Assembly: GCF_000382225.1 (NCBI RefSeq) | Contig: NZ_KB907815.1 | Coordinates: 1-64,000 of the forward strand | Reading direction: 5' to 3' | Length of the DNA: 64,000 nucleotides | Source of the DNA: Hymenobacter aerophilus DSM 13606 | GTDB taxonomy: Bacteria > Bacteroidota > Bacteroidia > Cytophagales > Hymenobacteraceae | Shown: positions 7,696-16,330 of the stretch, piece after piece | Position numbering within the stretch: the stretch's first letter is position 1 | How the letters are laid out: every line of letters begins with the position of its first letter | Translations under genes and position numbers: made by a program | Notes under the pieces: model-generated | Told to the model about the DNA's origin: nothing | Seen by the model: only the letters and a program-made list of their open reading frames with translations | Database searches by the model: none

Positions 7696-10218
7696 ATGAC
7701 TTCCTCCCCTATTTTCAGCCGGGCCCCTCGGGGCCTGGGGTTCCTCGCTGTGCCCGTTCTGGGCCTCACATTCGGATTGTTTTCGCTGACTGCCGCCGCC
7801 CAGAGCGCGGCCCCCGTGGCCCCGGCCGGCCGCATCAGCGGCACCTTGCTGGAGCAGGGCAACGGCCAGCCCCTGCCCTTCGCCAGCGTGGTGCTGCTGC
7901 GGGCCCAGGATTCGAGCTTTGTGGCCGGGGCCGAAACGCTGGAAAACGGCTCGTTTCGGCTGGAAAACCTGGGGCTGGGTTCCTACCTGCTCAAATCGTC
8001 GGCGGTGGGCTACCAGGGGCTGCGGCGACGGGTGGTGCTGACGGCCACTGCGCCCGAGCTGGCACTGGGCACGCTGCGGCTGGCTTCTATCAGCACCGAG
8101 CTGAAGGGCGTAACGGTGACGGGCGAGCGGGCCACGGTGGAAAATGAGCCCGGCAAGCGCGTTATCAACGTGGAAAAAGACCTGGCCAGCGTGGGCGGCA
8201 TGGCCACCGACGTGCTGCGCAACGTGCCCTCGGTGGCCGTGGACGCGGGCGGCACCGTGAGTCTGCGCGGCTCCTCGAACCTGACTATTCTTATCGACGG
8301 CAAGCCCAGCGGCGGCTCCAACGGCGGCCCCGGCCTGCGCCTCGACCAGATTCCGGCCTCCCGCATTGCCCGCATCGAGGTGATGACCAACCCCTCGGCC
8401 AAGTACGACGCGCAGGGCACGGGCGTCATCAACGTCATCCTGAAAAAGCAAACCCAAAACGGCGTAAACGGCACGGCCAGCGTGCTCGGCGGCACCGGCG
8501 ACAAGTACAACGCCAGCCTGAGCCTCAACCGCAAGCAGGGCCCCGCCAACCTGAGTTTGAGCTACGACCGCCAGGACGAAACTTACCGCAACCGCACCGA
8601 TTTTCAGCAGACGAGCGGCCCGGTGGGCACCCGGCAGCAGGGCCACGGCCAGGAGCGCGACGCCTCGCACAGCCTCAACCTGGGCCTCAACCTCGATTTG
8701 GGCAAAGAGCAGAGCCTGAGCCTGAGCGTGAACCCAACCTGGCAGCAGGAATTCAACTACAACGAGCAGCTGCTGAGCACGACCCGCGCCGGCGAGCCCA
8801 CTGTCACTCAGCAGGGCGTGCAGCGGCTCGATGTGGATGTGAAGGTGCTCGAAAACGTGGCCAGCTACCGCCACGGCTGGGAAAAGCACCCCGGCCGCGA
8901 GCTGACGGCCGTGGCCGGCGCCGTGCTCATCCGGGCCGATATTCCGGTGACCCAGACGCTGGGCGAGGGCGCTATCAACAGCTGGCGGCAGCAGATGAAG
9001 GTGGATGCCAACGTGTACTTCGCGCAGGTGGATTACACGCTGCCGCTGGCCGCCGATAAGGGCAAAATCGAAACCGGCGTCAAGGTAGAAGCCCAGCGCA
9101 GCCAGGGCGCGGCCAACCTGTTCAACCAGCAGCCCGACGTGCCCGGCGGCTACGTGCGCGACCCGGCCCGCTCGCTGGCCTACAGCTTCCGCCAGACGGT
9201 GCCGGCCGCCTACGCCACGTACCAGCGCGGCTGGGGCAACCACTGGAACGCCCAGGCCGGCCTGCGCACCGAGTACACGGGCATAAACGGGGCCGTGGAG
9301 GGCGGCCGGGGCCGGTTCGACGTTGACTATATGGGCCTGTTTCCGACGGCCAGCCTCAGCCACCGCTTCGGCGGCCGGCGCGACACGGCCAAAACCGCCG
9401 AGCAGGCCCAGCAGCTGAGTTTCAGCTATGCCCGCCGCCTCAGCCGGCCCAATTTTATGCAGCAGCTGGCCGTGCCGCTTTACCAGGACCCACGCTTCTA
9501 CCGCCTTGGCAACCCCGAGCTGCGGGCCGAGTTTAGCCATAACCTGGAGTTGGGCCACCAGCTGAGTCTGCCCGGCGGCGCCGAAATCACGACCACGCTG
9601 TTCGGGCGATTTACCAACAATTCCATTCAGCGCCTGCGCGATGTGGACACGGTGGCCACGAACCGCAACCCCGCCGCCGGGCTGGTGCTGGTGGAAACCT
9701 ACCGCAACCTGGGCTCTACCACTAATGTGGGCCTCGAACTGACCTGGAGCCAACAAATTACGGCCTGGTGGCGGGTGCAGGTCAACGGCTCGCTGTACCG
9801 TGCCCAGCTGAATACCAACGCCCTCGACGCCGGCTCGCGCCAGGCCCTTACCGGCACGGCCCGCCTCAACCAGAATTTTTCGCCTACCCCCACCCTCGAC
9901 GTGCAGCTGACCGGCGCCTACCGCTCGGCCACCCTCACGGCCCAGGGCCGGCAGCTGGCCACCGGCGGCCTCGATATTGCCCTGCGCCAGCGCCTGTGGC
10001 AGAACCGCGCCGCCCTCACGCTGCGTGTTTCCGACCTGCTCAACACCCAGGTGCGCCGCGCCGAAGTCAACTCGCCCGAGCTGCAATCCACCATCTACAC
10101 CAAGTCCGAAACCCGCGTCGGCTGGCTGGGCTTCACCTGGTACGTGGGCGCCAGCAAGGCCAAAGCCGGCCGTATCGAAGCCGCGCCGAAAGGCGGTGGC
10201 GGCGGGTTTGGGGGGTAA
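7696..10218 (+). CDS. Outer-membrane beta-barrel receptor (TonB-dependent-receptor-like)
   Basis: 840 residues from ATG 7696, chosen because it is directly followed by a signal peptide ending at TAAAQS. The frame is open for 51 codons further upstream without signal-peptide character. Domains: carboxypeptidase-regulatory-like domain (about 40-115, ISGTLLEQGNGQPLPFASV), a plug-like domain (about 140-240, VINVEKDL, LRNVPSVAVDAGG, ILIDGKPSGG, RIEVMTNPSAKYDAQGTGVINVILKK), then a long beta-barrel of the OMP_b-brl_3 type. No SusD partner follows. It ends in a Gly-rich tail. A strong hairpin terminator follows. The substrate cannot be deduced. Confidence 0.9.
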   Translation: MTSSPIFSRAPRGLGFLAVPVLGLTFGLFSLTAAAQSAAPVAPAGRISGTLLEQGNGQPLPFASVVLLRAQDSSFVAGAETLENGSFRLENLGLGSYLLKSSAVGYQGLRRRVVLTATAPELALGTLRLASISTELKGVTVTGERATVENEPGKRVINVEKDLASVGGMATDVLRNVPSVAVDAGGTVSLRGSSNLTILIDGKPSGGSNGGPGLRLDQIPASRIARIEVMTNPSAKYDAQGTGVINVILKKQTQNGVNGTASVLGGTGDKYNASLSLNRKQGPANLSLSYDRQDETYRNRTDFQQTSGPVGTRQQGHGQERDASHSLNLGLNLDLGKEQSLSLSVNPTWQQEFNYNEQLLSTTRAGEPTVTQQGVQRLDVDVKVLENVASYRHGWEKHPGRELTAVAGAVLIRADIPVTQTLGEGAINSWRQQMKVDANVYFAQVDYTLPLAADKGKIETGVKVEAQRSQGAANLFNQQPDVPGGYVRDPARSLAYSFRQTVPAAYATYQRGWGNHWNAQAGLRTEYTGINGAVEGGRGRFDVDYMGLFPTASLSHRFGGRRDTAKTAEQAQQLSFSYARRLSRPNFMQQLAVPLYQDPRFYRLGNPELRAEFSHNLELGHQLSLPGGAEITTTLFGRFTNNSIQRLRDVDTVATNRNPAAGLVLVETYRNLGSTTNVGLELTWSQQITAWWRVQVNGSLYRAQLNTNALDAGSRQALTGTARLNQNFSPTPTLDVQLTGAYRSATLTAQGRQLATGGLDIALRQRLWQNRAALTLRVSDLLNTQVRRAEVNSPELQSTIYTKSETRVGWLGFTWYVGASKAKAGRIEAAPKGGGGGFGG

Positions 10219-10530
10219 GCTGCCAGTTATTGTGTGTAGTGCCACACCTTTTTTAAGCACAAAGCCCCTGACGTTCGTGCTGACGTCAGGGGCTTTGTGC
10301 TTTGAAGCTAACGGTACGGCTTAGCGAAGAAGCGGATTGCGAAGCACTAGACTATCTGCCTGCTCTGAACTTGACACGAAGCGCAAAGCTTCACTTAATC
10401 ACTAAACCAACTTTTTGCCAAATGCCTTTCATTGGCAAGTTTAATCTGCTGGCGCATAAATCAACGCTAATAAGAATGGAATAACTACTACAATCGAAAT
10501 TATCAATGCCTTCCAAATTTTTTTATATTC
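10219..10530. other. Intergenic region: terminator, then AT-rich sequence without a clear gene
   Basis: After the terminator (10257-10300) base composition shifts from GC-rich to AT-rich. A 60-residue plus-strand frame at 10302-10484 starts inside the terminator stem and has no recognisable features, so it is not called. Confidence 0.5.
10257..10300 (+). terminator. Strong hairpin terminator after the receptor gene
   Basis: Perfect 18-bp stem (10257-10274 with 10283-10300) around an 8-nt loop. There is no clean T-run after it, so it may act as a hairpin-only or bidirectional terminator. Confidence 0.7.
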
Positions 10531-10857
10531 TTAATTATCTTTTGGAAAATATTTTTTAAAGAAGTATTCTGACAGAATTGCTCCCCATCCCATATTCAAT
10601 AGATATGTCAATGAGCTTGTCTTCGTCTCAAGGCTGTTCACTATGAATATAGTTAACATAGAGAATACTATCGAAGCCAGCAAGATAATATTCGCTTCTT
10701 TTCTCCTGTTGTCGTCAATTAAGTTTTGTCTTAATAATACTCCACCAAAAATCGGAGCAAAGAGTATTGAAAACCCCCAAATTGCTTTTTTTGAATAAAT
10801 TTTACTTACAGCGCTCTGACTCGTTTCTGTCATTGTTAAATTATTTTCTGCTGTCAT
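10531..10857 (-). CDS. Small AT-rich membrane protein of unknown function
   Basis: 108 residues, Lys/Ile/Phe-rich with two or three hydrophobic segments (about 27-42, 57-75 and 84-100) and a KKYFPKDN end. Base and codon use are far more AT-rich than all neighbours, suggesting acquisition from a low-GC Bacteroidota relative. It resembles small inner-membrane proteins with a GGVLLRQNL-type motif seen in Flavobacteriia and Cytophagales, from memory. Homologues may be longer, so this could be C-terminally shortened. Function unknown. Confidence 0.65.
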   Translation of the reverse strand: MTAENNLTMTETSQSAVSKIYSKKAIWGFSILFAPIFGGVLLRQNLIDDNRRKEANIILLASIVFSMLTIFIVNSLETKTSSLTYLLNMGWGAILSEYFFKKYFPKDN

Positions 10858-10974
10858 ACCTCAAGTTTGGAATATTCGATTAATGTTGTTTGTCAGACTT
10901 ACCGCCAACATCCGAGTTGCCGAAACTCTGTGTGGCAGCGAGTTTCGGGAAGCGACACTAGGTACGCAACAAAC

Positions 10975-11012
10975 TTTCGGCAAGCAAGCCAAATCGGGTT
11001 TGCTTGCCGAAA
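10975..11012. terminator. Hairpin between the AT-rich gene and the copper-module genes
   Basis: TTTCGGCAAGCAA (10975-10987) pairs with its complement at 11000-11012 across a 12-nt loop, with flanking A and T. It lies downstream of the di-heme gene (minus strand) and may terminate it. Confidence 0.5.
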
Positions 11013-11090
11013 ATTCCCCCACATACTTATAAGTCATTAGGCGGAAGCCGAAGCAGGCAATTTGGCCAAATCAAGCAGCTAGAGGCGCAC

Positions 11091-12215
11091 CTACTCCGGC
11101 GCCGCAAACCGCGAGTCCTTTACGAACTCCTCATCGGTCAGCGTCTTCAAAAACGCCACGATTTGGCGTTTTTCCTGGGGCGTAAGTTCCAGGTTGGGGC
11201 TGATTTGGAGTGGGTCGTTGGTGGTGTTGAGCATCAGCGGGTCGAGGTTGGGGCTGCTGAACTGCACGTGCTCGTTGTAGTGGTCGAGCACGTCTTCGAG
11301 GGTAGCCAGGCGGCCGTCGTGCATGTAGGGGGCCGTGAGGGCAATGTTGCGCAGCGAGGGCACCCGGAACTTGCCGTGGTCGGTGGGTTTGCCCGTGAGG
11401 GCGCCCAGGCCCAGGTCGGCGCCGAAGGTGGCGTCGAGGCCATTGTTGCGGAAGTTGCGGTCGGTTTGCAGCGTGCCGCCGTGGCAGTCGGAGCAGTTGC
11501 CGCCCCGGAGGCGGCCGTTGGGGTGGACGCTGAACAGCTCCATGCCCCGCACCTCATCGGCCGTCAGTATATCCTGGTCGCCGCGGCGGTAGCGGTCGAA
11601 GCGCGAGTTGCCCGAAATAAGGGTGCGCTCGAACTGAGCCAGGGCCTTGAGCACGCGGTCTTCGGTTATCTGGCTCGTGCCGAAGGCCTTGCCAAACAGC
11701 TCGGGGTACTTGGCCAGCTTTTGCAGCCGGGTTACGCCGGCGGCCAGCGGCTGGTGCAGCTCCAGCGGGTTTTCGATGGGCACGCGCGCCTGCTGCTCCA
11801 GGCTAGTGTGGGCGCCATCCCAAGTCAGGCGCGGCTCCCAGAGCAGGTTTTGCAGCGCCATGGCGCTGCGGCCGTGCCGGGTACCGCCCACGCCCTCGGC
11901 CCGCGCCAGCCCATCGGTAAAGGCCTTGCTCTGCTGGTGGCACGAGCCGCACGACTTGCTGTTGTCGAGCGACAAAGCCTTCTCATAAAACAGGTGGCGG
12001 CCCAGCTCCACGCCTTCCACCGTCAGCGGATTGTCGGCGGGCGGGGCGGGCGGCTTCGGAAACTGGGGCGGCAGCTGCAGCACGTAGGGCGTGGGCGCTC
12101 CAAACGGCTCGGGGATGGGGTCGTCGGCGGCGGGGCCGCAGGCGGTAGTCAACAGCAAACCGGCCACGGCCAGCGGCCCCAGCCGGTGCAGGAAATAGTT
12201 GAAGGCGGTTTTCAT
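11091..12215 (-). CDS. Di-heme cytochrome c peroxidase / MauG family lipoprotein (MbnH-like)
   Basis: 374 residues from the ATG at 12215, which directly precedes a signal peptide with a lipobox-like TTAC (Cys26); an upstream GTG frame adds 17 residues of no merit. Two c-type heme sites are visible: CGSCH at 89-93 and CSDCH at 241-245, plus APYMHDG near 320, typical of bacterial di-heme peroxidases. Neighbours on the same strand include an MbnP-like protein. In the MbnP/MbnH pair the MauG-type enzyme oxidises a Trp of MbnP to kynurenine for copper binding, so this protein is the likely MbnH-type partner. An ordinary H2O2-scavenging peroxidase is the alternative. Confidence 0.88.
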   Translation of the reverse strand: MKTAFNYFLHRLGPLAVAGLLLTTACGPAADDPIPEPFGAPTPYVLQLPPQFPKPPAPPADNPLTVEGVELGRHLFYEKALSLDNSKSCGSCHQQSKAFTDGLARAEGVGGTRHGRSAMALQNLLWEPRLTWDGAHTSLEQQARVPIENPLELHQPLAAGVTRLQKLAKYPELFGKAFGTSQITEDRVLKALAQFERTLISGNSRFDRYRRGDQDILTADEVRGMELFSVHPNGRLRGGNCSDCHGGTLQTDRNFRNNGLDATFGADLGLGALTGKPTDHGKFRVPSLRNIALTAPYMHDGRLATLEDVLDHYNEHVQFSSPNLDPLMLNTTNDPLQISPNLELTPQEKRQIVAFLKTLTDEEFVKDSRFAAPE

Positions 12216-12256
12216 GCTCGGAAAGACTGAGAATAGAGCGTTTCTTCCAATAACAC

Positions 12257-12351
12257 CGTCATTCAAAGCGAAGCGAAGAACCCGGCGTGCTGATGGCAGG
12301 AGTTCAATTCATTGCCAGCACGCGAGATTCTTCGCTTCGCTCTGAATGACG
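12257..12351. repeat. Long palindromic element, family A (AAGAATCTCGCG subtype)
   Basis: Arms 12257-12292 and 12316-12351 are inverted copies with a few mismatches around a 23-bp spacer. The outer end has CGTCATTC and the core has GCGAAG. It lies between the di-heme and outer-membrane genes of the copper module. Confidence 0.88.
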
Positions 12352-12370
12352 GCGTTTTACAGCTAACAGT

Positions 12371-13393
12371 TCAATTTCCCGGCGCGGCCCTTTTGCGCAG
12401 CAGGTACTTGGTCTGCTTGAAGCTGTAGCCCACCGACACCACCAGCCGGCCGGCGCTGGCCGGATGGTCGGTGGTGGCGGTGTACACGGGCAGCTGCACG
12501 CTGGTATTCAGCGAGAAGTTCTGGTAATACACGTCGAGGCCGGGGCCGAGCAGGGCATTGTTCATGGCGTGCTCGCCGGTGAGGTGGCCGTCGAGCATTT
12601 CGCCCTTGGTTTTCTCGTAGAAAAACTGCGCCGAAGGGTAGAGCTGCCAGTTTTCGCCCAGCGGCACCCGGTAAAACAGGCTGGCAAACGTGGCCGTGCT
12701 CGGGGCCAGGCTGTTGCGGAACCGGTTTTCGGTGGTGCGCCGGTAGCTGGTGTTCACGCTCAGGCCCGCCCCGCGGTAGCTGCCGATATAGTTGGCGTAC
12801 ACGAAGCCGTCGGTGGTGCCGGTGCCCACCTGGTTGAGCAGCGGGTAGCGCCGGCCCTGCTCCGTCTGGCGGTCAAACTCGCCGGTGGGCAGCTTCAGGC
12901 CGCCGCCCACCACCAGGCGGCTCTGCACGCCGGCCGTTTCGATGGCCCGGATGAGGTGGTAGCCGGCAAACACTGTCACGTCGCCCAGGCCGCTGGCATT
13001 CAGCTGCCGGCCGTTTATTTGCGAGGTATTCATGACATAGGGCACGAAGGCGTTCAACTCCACGCGTTGCGAGAGAAAGTACTTGCCCCGCAGCTCCACT
13101 ACCCGAAAGGCCTCAAAATCGGTCGGGTCGCCGCGGTGGCTGTGGGCGTAGCCTTCGTCGGAGTTCAGCTTATTTGGGAAGAAGATGCGGGCCCCGTCGG
13201 GCCGGAAATCGGGCGACTGGTCCAGGGCCCGGTAGCCGTTGAAAATGCGGTAGCGGTGCATGAGTGAAAAGCCACTCTGGTTGTCGTAGGGCGTGATGCC
13301 CATAAAGCAGCCGCAGATGTCGCAGGCGCGCGCGGCCGGCGTGGCCAGCCCCACCAAAAGGGCCGCCAGCAGGAGTCGGAAGGAGTTCTTCAT
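12371..13393 (-). CDS. Outer-membrane transporter-like protein with CDICGC motif
   Basis: 340 residues. A signal peptide ending at TPAARA is followed immediately by CDICGCFMGITPYDN, so the mature protein begins with a Cys-rich metal-binding-like motif. The rest alternates polar and aromatic strands (HRYRIFNGYRAL, KYFLSQRVELNAFVPY, NWQLYPSAQFFYEKTKGE) and ends in a beta-strand with VVSVGYSFKQT, as in small outer-membrane barrels. It lies between the di-heme and MbnP-like genes, so copper handling across the outer membrane is a reasonable inference. The family is recognised only as a conserved Bacteroidota protein. Confidence 0.75.
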   Translation of the reverse strand: MKNSFRLLLAALLVGLATPAARACDICGCFMGITPYDNQSGFSLMHRYRIFNGYRALDQSPDFRPDGARIFFPNKLNSDEGYAHSHRGDPTDFEAFRVVELRGKYFLSQRVELNAFVPYVMNTSQINGRQLNASGLGDVTVFAGYHLIRAIETAGVQSRLVVGGGLKLPTGEFDRQTEQGRRYPLLNQVGTGTTDGFVYANYIGSYRGAGLSVNTSYRRTTENRFRNSLAPSTATFASLFYRVPLGENWQLYPSAQFFYEKTKGEMLDGHLTGEHAMNNALLGPGLDVYYQNFSLNTSVQLPVYTATTDHPASAGRLVVSVGYSFKQTKYLLRKRAAPGN

Positions 13394-13430
13394 ATCTATA
13401 GAAGTGAGATATGAGAGGTGAGAACAGGTC

Positions 13431-13547
13431 TGTCATTCTGAGTGCAGCGAAGAATCTCGCGTGCCAAAGTAATTTCTGACGACAGGATTAGCATAGCACG
13501 CGAGATTCTTCGTCCCTGGCTTGATGCGTCACATGCTCAGAATGACA
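13431..13547. repeat. Long palindromic element, family A (AAGAATCTCGCG subtype)
   Basis: Starts TGTCATTCTGAG and ends CTCAGAATGACA. The inner segments AAGAATCTCGCGTGC and GCACGCGAGATTCTT are complementary. One arm carries an extra GTCCCTGGCTTGATGCG stretch shared with the element at 14941. Confidence 0.88.
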
Positions 13548-13570
13548 ATTCTTTCTCGCCTCTCACGTCT

Positions 13571-14359
13571 CTAATTCGCGTGCAAATGGTCAATCCTGAA
13601 CATACCGGCGGCAATGTTATCGGCCACCTGCACCGAGGCGGGGCCGCCCATCGTGTTGCTCACCGTGGCAAATCGGATGGTATTGCGGCCGCTGAACATC
13701 CGGGCCGCATCTACCTGCAGATGGATTTCGGGCGTGTGGTCGGGGCGCACCAGCAGCTTGCTGCCGCTCGGGAAGGGCAGCGTAACGGTGCGGATGGTGT
13801 TGTTGGCCCCGTTGGCGCCCTTGAAACCGGCAATATGGAACACCAGCCCGCCCTTGGCCGCCTGCGGCGAGGTGCCTTCCAGCTTCACGTTGATGAACTC
13901 CTTGCTCCACTCCCACCACATGCCCTGGTCGTCGCCGAGCACGCCGCTGAAATTGCCGGCCTTGGTGCGGGCGCTATCGACGCCCACCACGAAGCGCAGG
14001 CCGGTGTAGTCGCCCACCGGCACGGTGCTCAGCTCCAGTTTCTGGCTGGCCTTATTGGCATGGTCTACCAAAAAGTAGGTGTCGGGCAGGGCCAGAGCGC
14101 TGCCATCAGCCCGGAGCAGCTCCAGGTTCGAGAGGTAATACTTGAAGGTGCTGATAGTGAACTGGTCGCCGGCCGCGGTGGTATAGGTGTCGGTATCGAG
14201 GTTTAGGCTGCGGTTGCCCACCGTGTTTTCCAGCTCCACCGAAAACACGCTGGTTTGCGGCTCGGCCGCGGGGTCATCTTTTTTATCAGTGCAGCTGCCC
14301 AGCAACAGGGCACCCAGGGCCAGCGAAGTGGCCACGGACGCGAAACGCGAAAAAAACAT
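13571..14359 (-). CDS. MbnP-like copper-binding lipoprotein
   Basis: 262 residues from ATG 14359. The frame extends upstream but the signal peptide and lipobox (LLLGSC, Cys23) start here. Domain features of the MbnP family are visible: an FSVELENTVG start, FKYYLSNLEL, a YFLVDHANKAS segment with a His, GLRFVVGVD, the Trp-rich MWWEW (147-151) followed by FINVKLEG, and FHIAGFKG. In MbnP a conserved Trp is converted to kynurenine by the MauG-type MbnH and copper(I) is bound. The MbnH-like gene is two genes downstream. Family assignment is firm; which Trp would be modified is inference. Confidence 0.85.
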   Translation of the reverse strand: MFFSRFASVATSLALGALLLGSCTDKKDDPAAEPQTSVFSVELENTVGNRSLNLDTDTYTTAAGDQFTISTFKYYLSNLELLRADGSALALPDTYFLVDHANKASQKLELSTVPVGDYTGLRFVVGVDSARTKAGNFSGVLGDDQGMWWEWSKEFINVKLEGTSPQAAKGGLVFHIAGFKGANGANNTIRTVTLPFPSGSKLLVRPDHTPEIHLQVDAARMFSGRNTIRFATVSNTMGGPASVQVADNIAAGMFRIDHLHAN

Positions 14360-14492
14360 ACTTGAAAACGCTAAGGCTAAAGGAAATAAACCGGCTGGCC
14401 GCGTACCGGTACGCGGCCCCGGGCCACGCCCAACGGGGGCGGCACGGCAGTCGTGGCGGTTTCCGGGCGCGAAAACCGGGGCGGACGCGGGT

Positions 14493-14873
14493 TTAAACCA
14501 GCGGCGGGCGGAACACCCCGCGGGCCGGGGCATCGGCGTAGCGCGGCGCGGCAGGGGCGGCGTAGCGGGCCGGGGCGGCGGGCCAGCGGCGCGGGGCCGT
14601 CAGGGCCAGCCGGGCCGGGGCCGGTACCAGCTCAAACTTGAGCCGTACACTGCCGGCGGGCGCCTTTTTGTCGGCGTCGTCGGCCTGGCGCAGCTGTTTG
14701 GCCAGGTGGCACTTGCCGTTGCACTTGAGCTGCGGCCGGGCCTTGTTCACGCAGTAGCGCGCCGTAATGCGGGCCTGGTTCAGCTCGTAGTTCACTACCA
14801 GCAACTCCTGCTCCAGAGTCTGGAGCAGCAGCAGGGAGCAAAGCACATACGCGAGCAGGCGGTACACGGCCAA
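14493..14873 (-). CDS. Small Cys-rich membrane/periplasmic protein (CVNK...CNGKCHLAKQL)
   Basis: 126 residues. An N-terminal hydrophobic segment (about 4-20) leads into LVVNYELNQARITARYCVNKARPQLKCNGKCHLAKQL, a pattern known in small conserved Bacteroidota proteins, with three Cys and one His suited to Cu(I) or redox binding. The last 45 residues are low-complexity Ala/Pro/Arg. It is first in the minus-strand group that continues with the MbnP-like protein, the CDICGC protein and the di-heme protein, so a role in copper handling is inferred. No named family is recognised. Confidence 0.75.
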   Translation of the reverse strand: MAVYRLLAYVLCSLLLLQTLEQELLVVNYELNQARITARYCVNKARPQLKCNGKCHLAKQLRQADDADKKAPAGSVRLKFELVPAPARLALTAPRRWPAAPARYAAPAAPRYADAPARGVFRPPLV

Positions 14874-14940
14874 AACAGCTAGTTCGGCGGCAAATGTACG
14901 TTTGAAACAGTGAACAGGGAACGGTGCGTAGTGAACCGGT

Positions 14941-15058
14941 TGTCATTCTGAGCAGCGCGAAGAATCTCGCGGGCAATGCTAATCCTATTGTTAGCAGTTT
15001 TCTTTGGCACGCGAGATTCTTCGTCCCTGGCTTGATGCGCCACATGCTCAGAATGACA
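14941..15058. repeat. Long palindromic element, family A (AAGAATCTCGCG subtype)
   Basis: TGTCATTCTGAGCAGCGCG at the left and its inverted counterpart at the right, closely similar to the element at 13431-13547. It lies between divergently transcribed genes. Confidence 0.88.
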
Positions 15059-15086
15059 ACCGGCTCATCTCCCTCACTTCTCCCTC

Positions 15087-15746
15087 ATGGCGGCATTTGT
15101 GGCGTTTATTTTCCTGCTGATGACCGGGGCGGCGGTGCCGGTCAACCGGCAGTTCCGGCAGACACCGGGCGGCGTGCCGGTATTCGTGGTGTCCAATGGC
15201 GTGCATACCGATTTGGTGCTGCCCGTGCGCGACCCGCAAACCGGCCACGACTGGCTGGCCGAGCTCAACCAGCCAACCCTCACGGCCCGGTTCGGGCGCT
15301 ACCGCTACGTAGGCTTCGGCTGGGGCAACGAGGGCTTCTTCCTGGGCTCGATGGGCGGCCGCACGCCCGGCCCGGGCGCCGTGCTGCGGGCGCTGCTGCC
15401 TTCCAAAACGCTGGTTCACGCTAGTTTCTACCGCACCGCGCCCGACTCGGGGGCGCTGGTCGTGCCGCTGCGGGTGTCGGTGGCGCAGTATGGGCGGCTG
15501 GTGGCGCACGTGCAGGCCGCGCTGGCCGCGCCCGACTCGGTGGGCCGCCGGCCGCTGCGCCAGCCGGCCGGCTACGGCAGCACCGACTTTTTCTTGCGGG
15601 CCCGAAGCCGCTACCACGCCCTGCGCACCTGCAACGACTGGACCACCCGGGGCCTGCGCCGGGCCGGGCTGCGGGCCCCGCTGAAGTCGCCGCTGGCGGC
15701 GCCGGTGCTGGCGCAGGCCCGCCGAACGGCGCGGTTTGCCCGTTGA
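15087..15746 (+). CDS. DUF2459 / TIGR02117 family protein
   Basis: 219 residues. A short N-terminal hydrophobic segment (about 2-17) is followed by VPVFVVSNGVHTDLVLPV, YRYVGFGWGNEGFFL and TCNDWTTRGLRRAGL, the conserved blocks of the DUF2459 family (TIGR02117, found in proteobacterial and Bacteroidota genomes). The invariant His and the Cys-Asn-Asp-Trp block suggest a papain-like fold, but no activity is established. The ATG is preceded by a palindromic repeat, so its promoter must lie in or beyond that element. Confidence 0.88.
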   Translation: MAAFVAFIFLLMTGAAVPVNRQFRQTPGGVPVFVVSNGVHTDLVLPVRDPQTGHDWLAELNQPTLTARFGRYRYVGFGWGNEGFFLGSMGGRTPGPGAVLRALLPSKTLVHASFYRTAPDSGALVVPLRVSVAQYGRLVAHVQAALAAPDSVGRRPLRQPAGYGSTDFFLRARSRYHALRTCNDWTTRGLRRAGLRAPLKSPLAAPVLAQARRTARFAR

Positions 15747-15875
15747 ACCAGCCTTTCAGGAGGATAAAATTTACTTATCCCGCTAAAATTATATTAATTC
15801 ATTGTTCAGCTCGTAACTTGCCGGGCGATTCTTCCGCTTTACAGCAGGACAGTATCGTTTATCAAGAGGATCGGG

Positions 15876-16241
15876 ATGAAGTTGGAAATACAACGCGAGG
15901 AATTACCCCAGGCTTATCTGCTTATTTTATCCTGCCTGGCCACTACCACCGCCGACGGCGACGTGCTGGCCCGCGCCCTGCACCGCGCTAGTCGGGCCGC
16001 CAAACCTGCCGTGGTAGTCGATCTGAGCCTGTTAGACACGCTCAGCAACGACGCCATCGACCTGCTGCTGGCCTACGCCTTCGTGCTGCGGGCCCAGTCG
16101 CGCCAGCTGATTCTGTGCCATACGCCGCAGGCCAGCCGCCACCGCTTCCAGTGCCTCGACCCCGATTCGCAGCCCGTGCTGGTAGCCTCGGTGCTCGATG
16201 CCATGCAGGAAATCGAGTTTGAGGCTGCCCGCGCCAGCTGA
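15876..16241 (+). CDS. STAS-like domain protein (possible anti-sigma-factor antagonist)
   Basis: 121 residues. Alternating strands and helices with AVVVDLSLLDTLSNDAIDLLLAYAFVLRAQSRQLILCHTP resemble the STAS fold core of SpoIIAA-like proteins, where the phosphorylated Ser precedes the helix (here LSND). No kinase or sigma gene is adjacent. It ends about 90 bp upstream of hisS on the same strand. The fold assignment is tentative. Confidence 0.6.
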   Translation: MKLEIQREELPQAYLLILSCLATTTADGDVLARALHRASRAAKPAVVVDLSLLDTLSNDAIDLLLAYAFVLRAQSRQLILCHTPQASRHRFQCLDPDSQPVLVASVLDAMQEIEFEAARAS

Positions 16242-16330
16242 TTTTCGGCCGGCGCAACGCCAGCGGGGAAAGTCCGGCGGAAAGCACGAATTTTGCGGCC
16301 ATACTTCCGCATTCCGATTCCTTCGCCCCG

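Noticed and set aside
7606..10260. 884-codon minus-strand open frame opposite the receptor gene
   Set aside because: Shadow frame. The plus strand encodes an intact barrel receptor with signal peptide; the minus product is low-complexity His/Gln/Gly/Ala with no motif.
10302..10484. 60-codon plus-strand ORF
   Set aside because: Starts inside the terminator stem, no motif, and its composition follows the AT-rich island.
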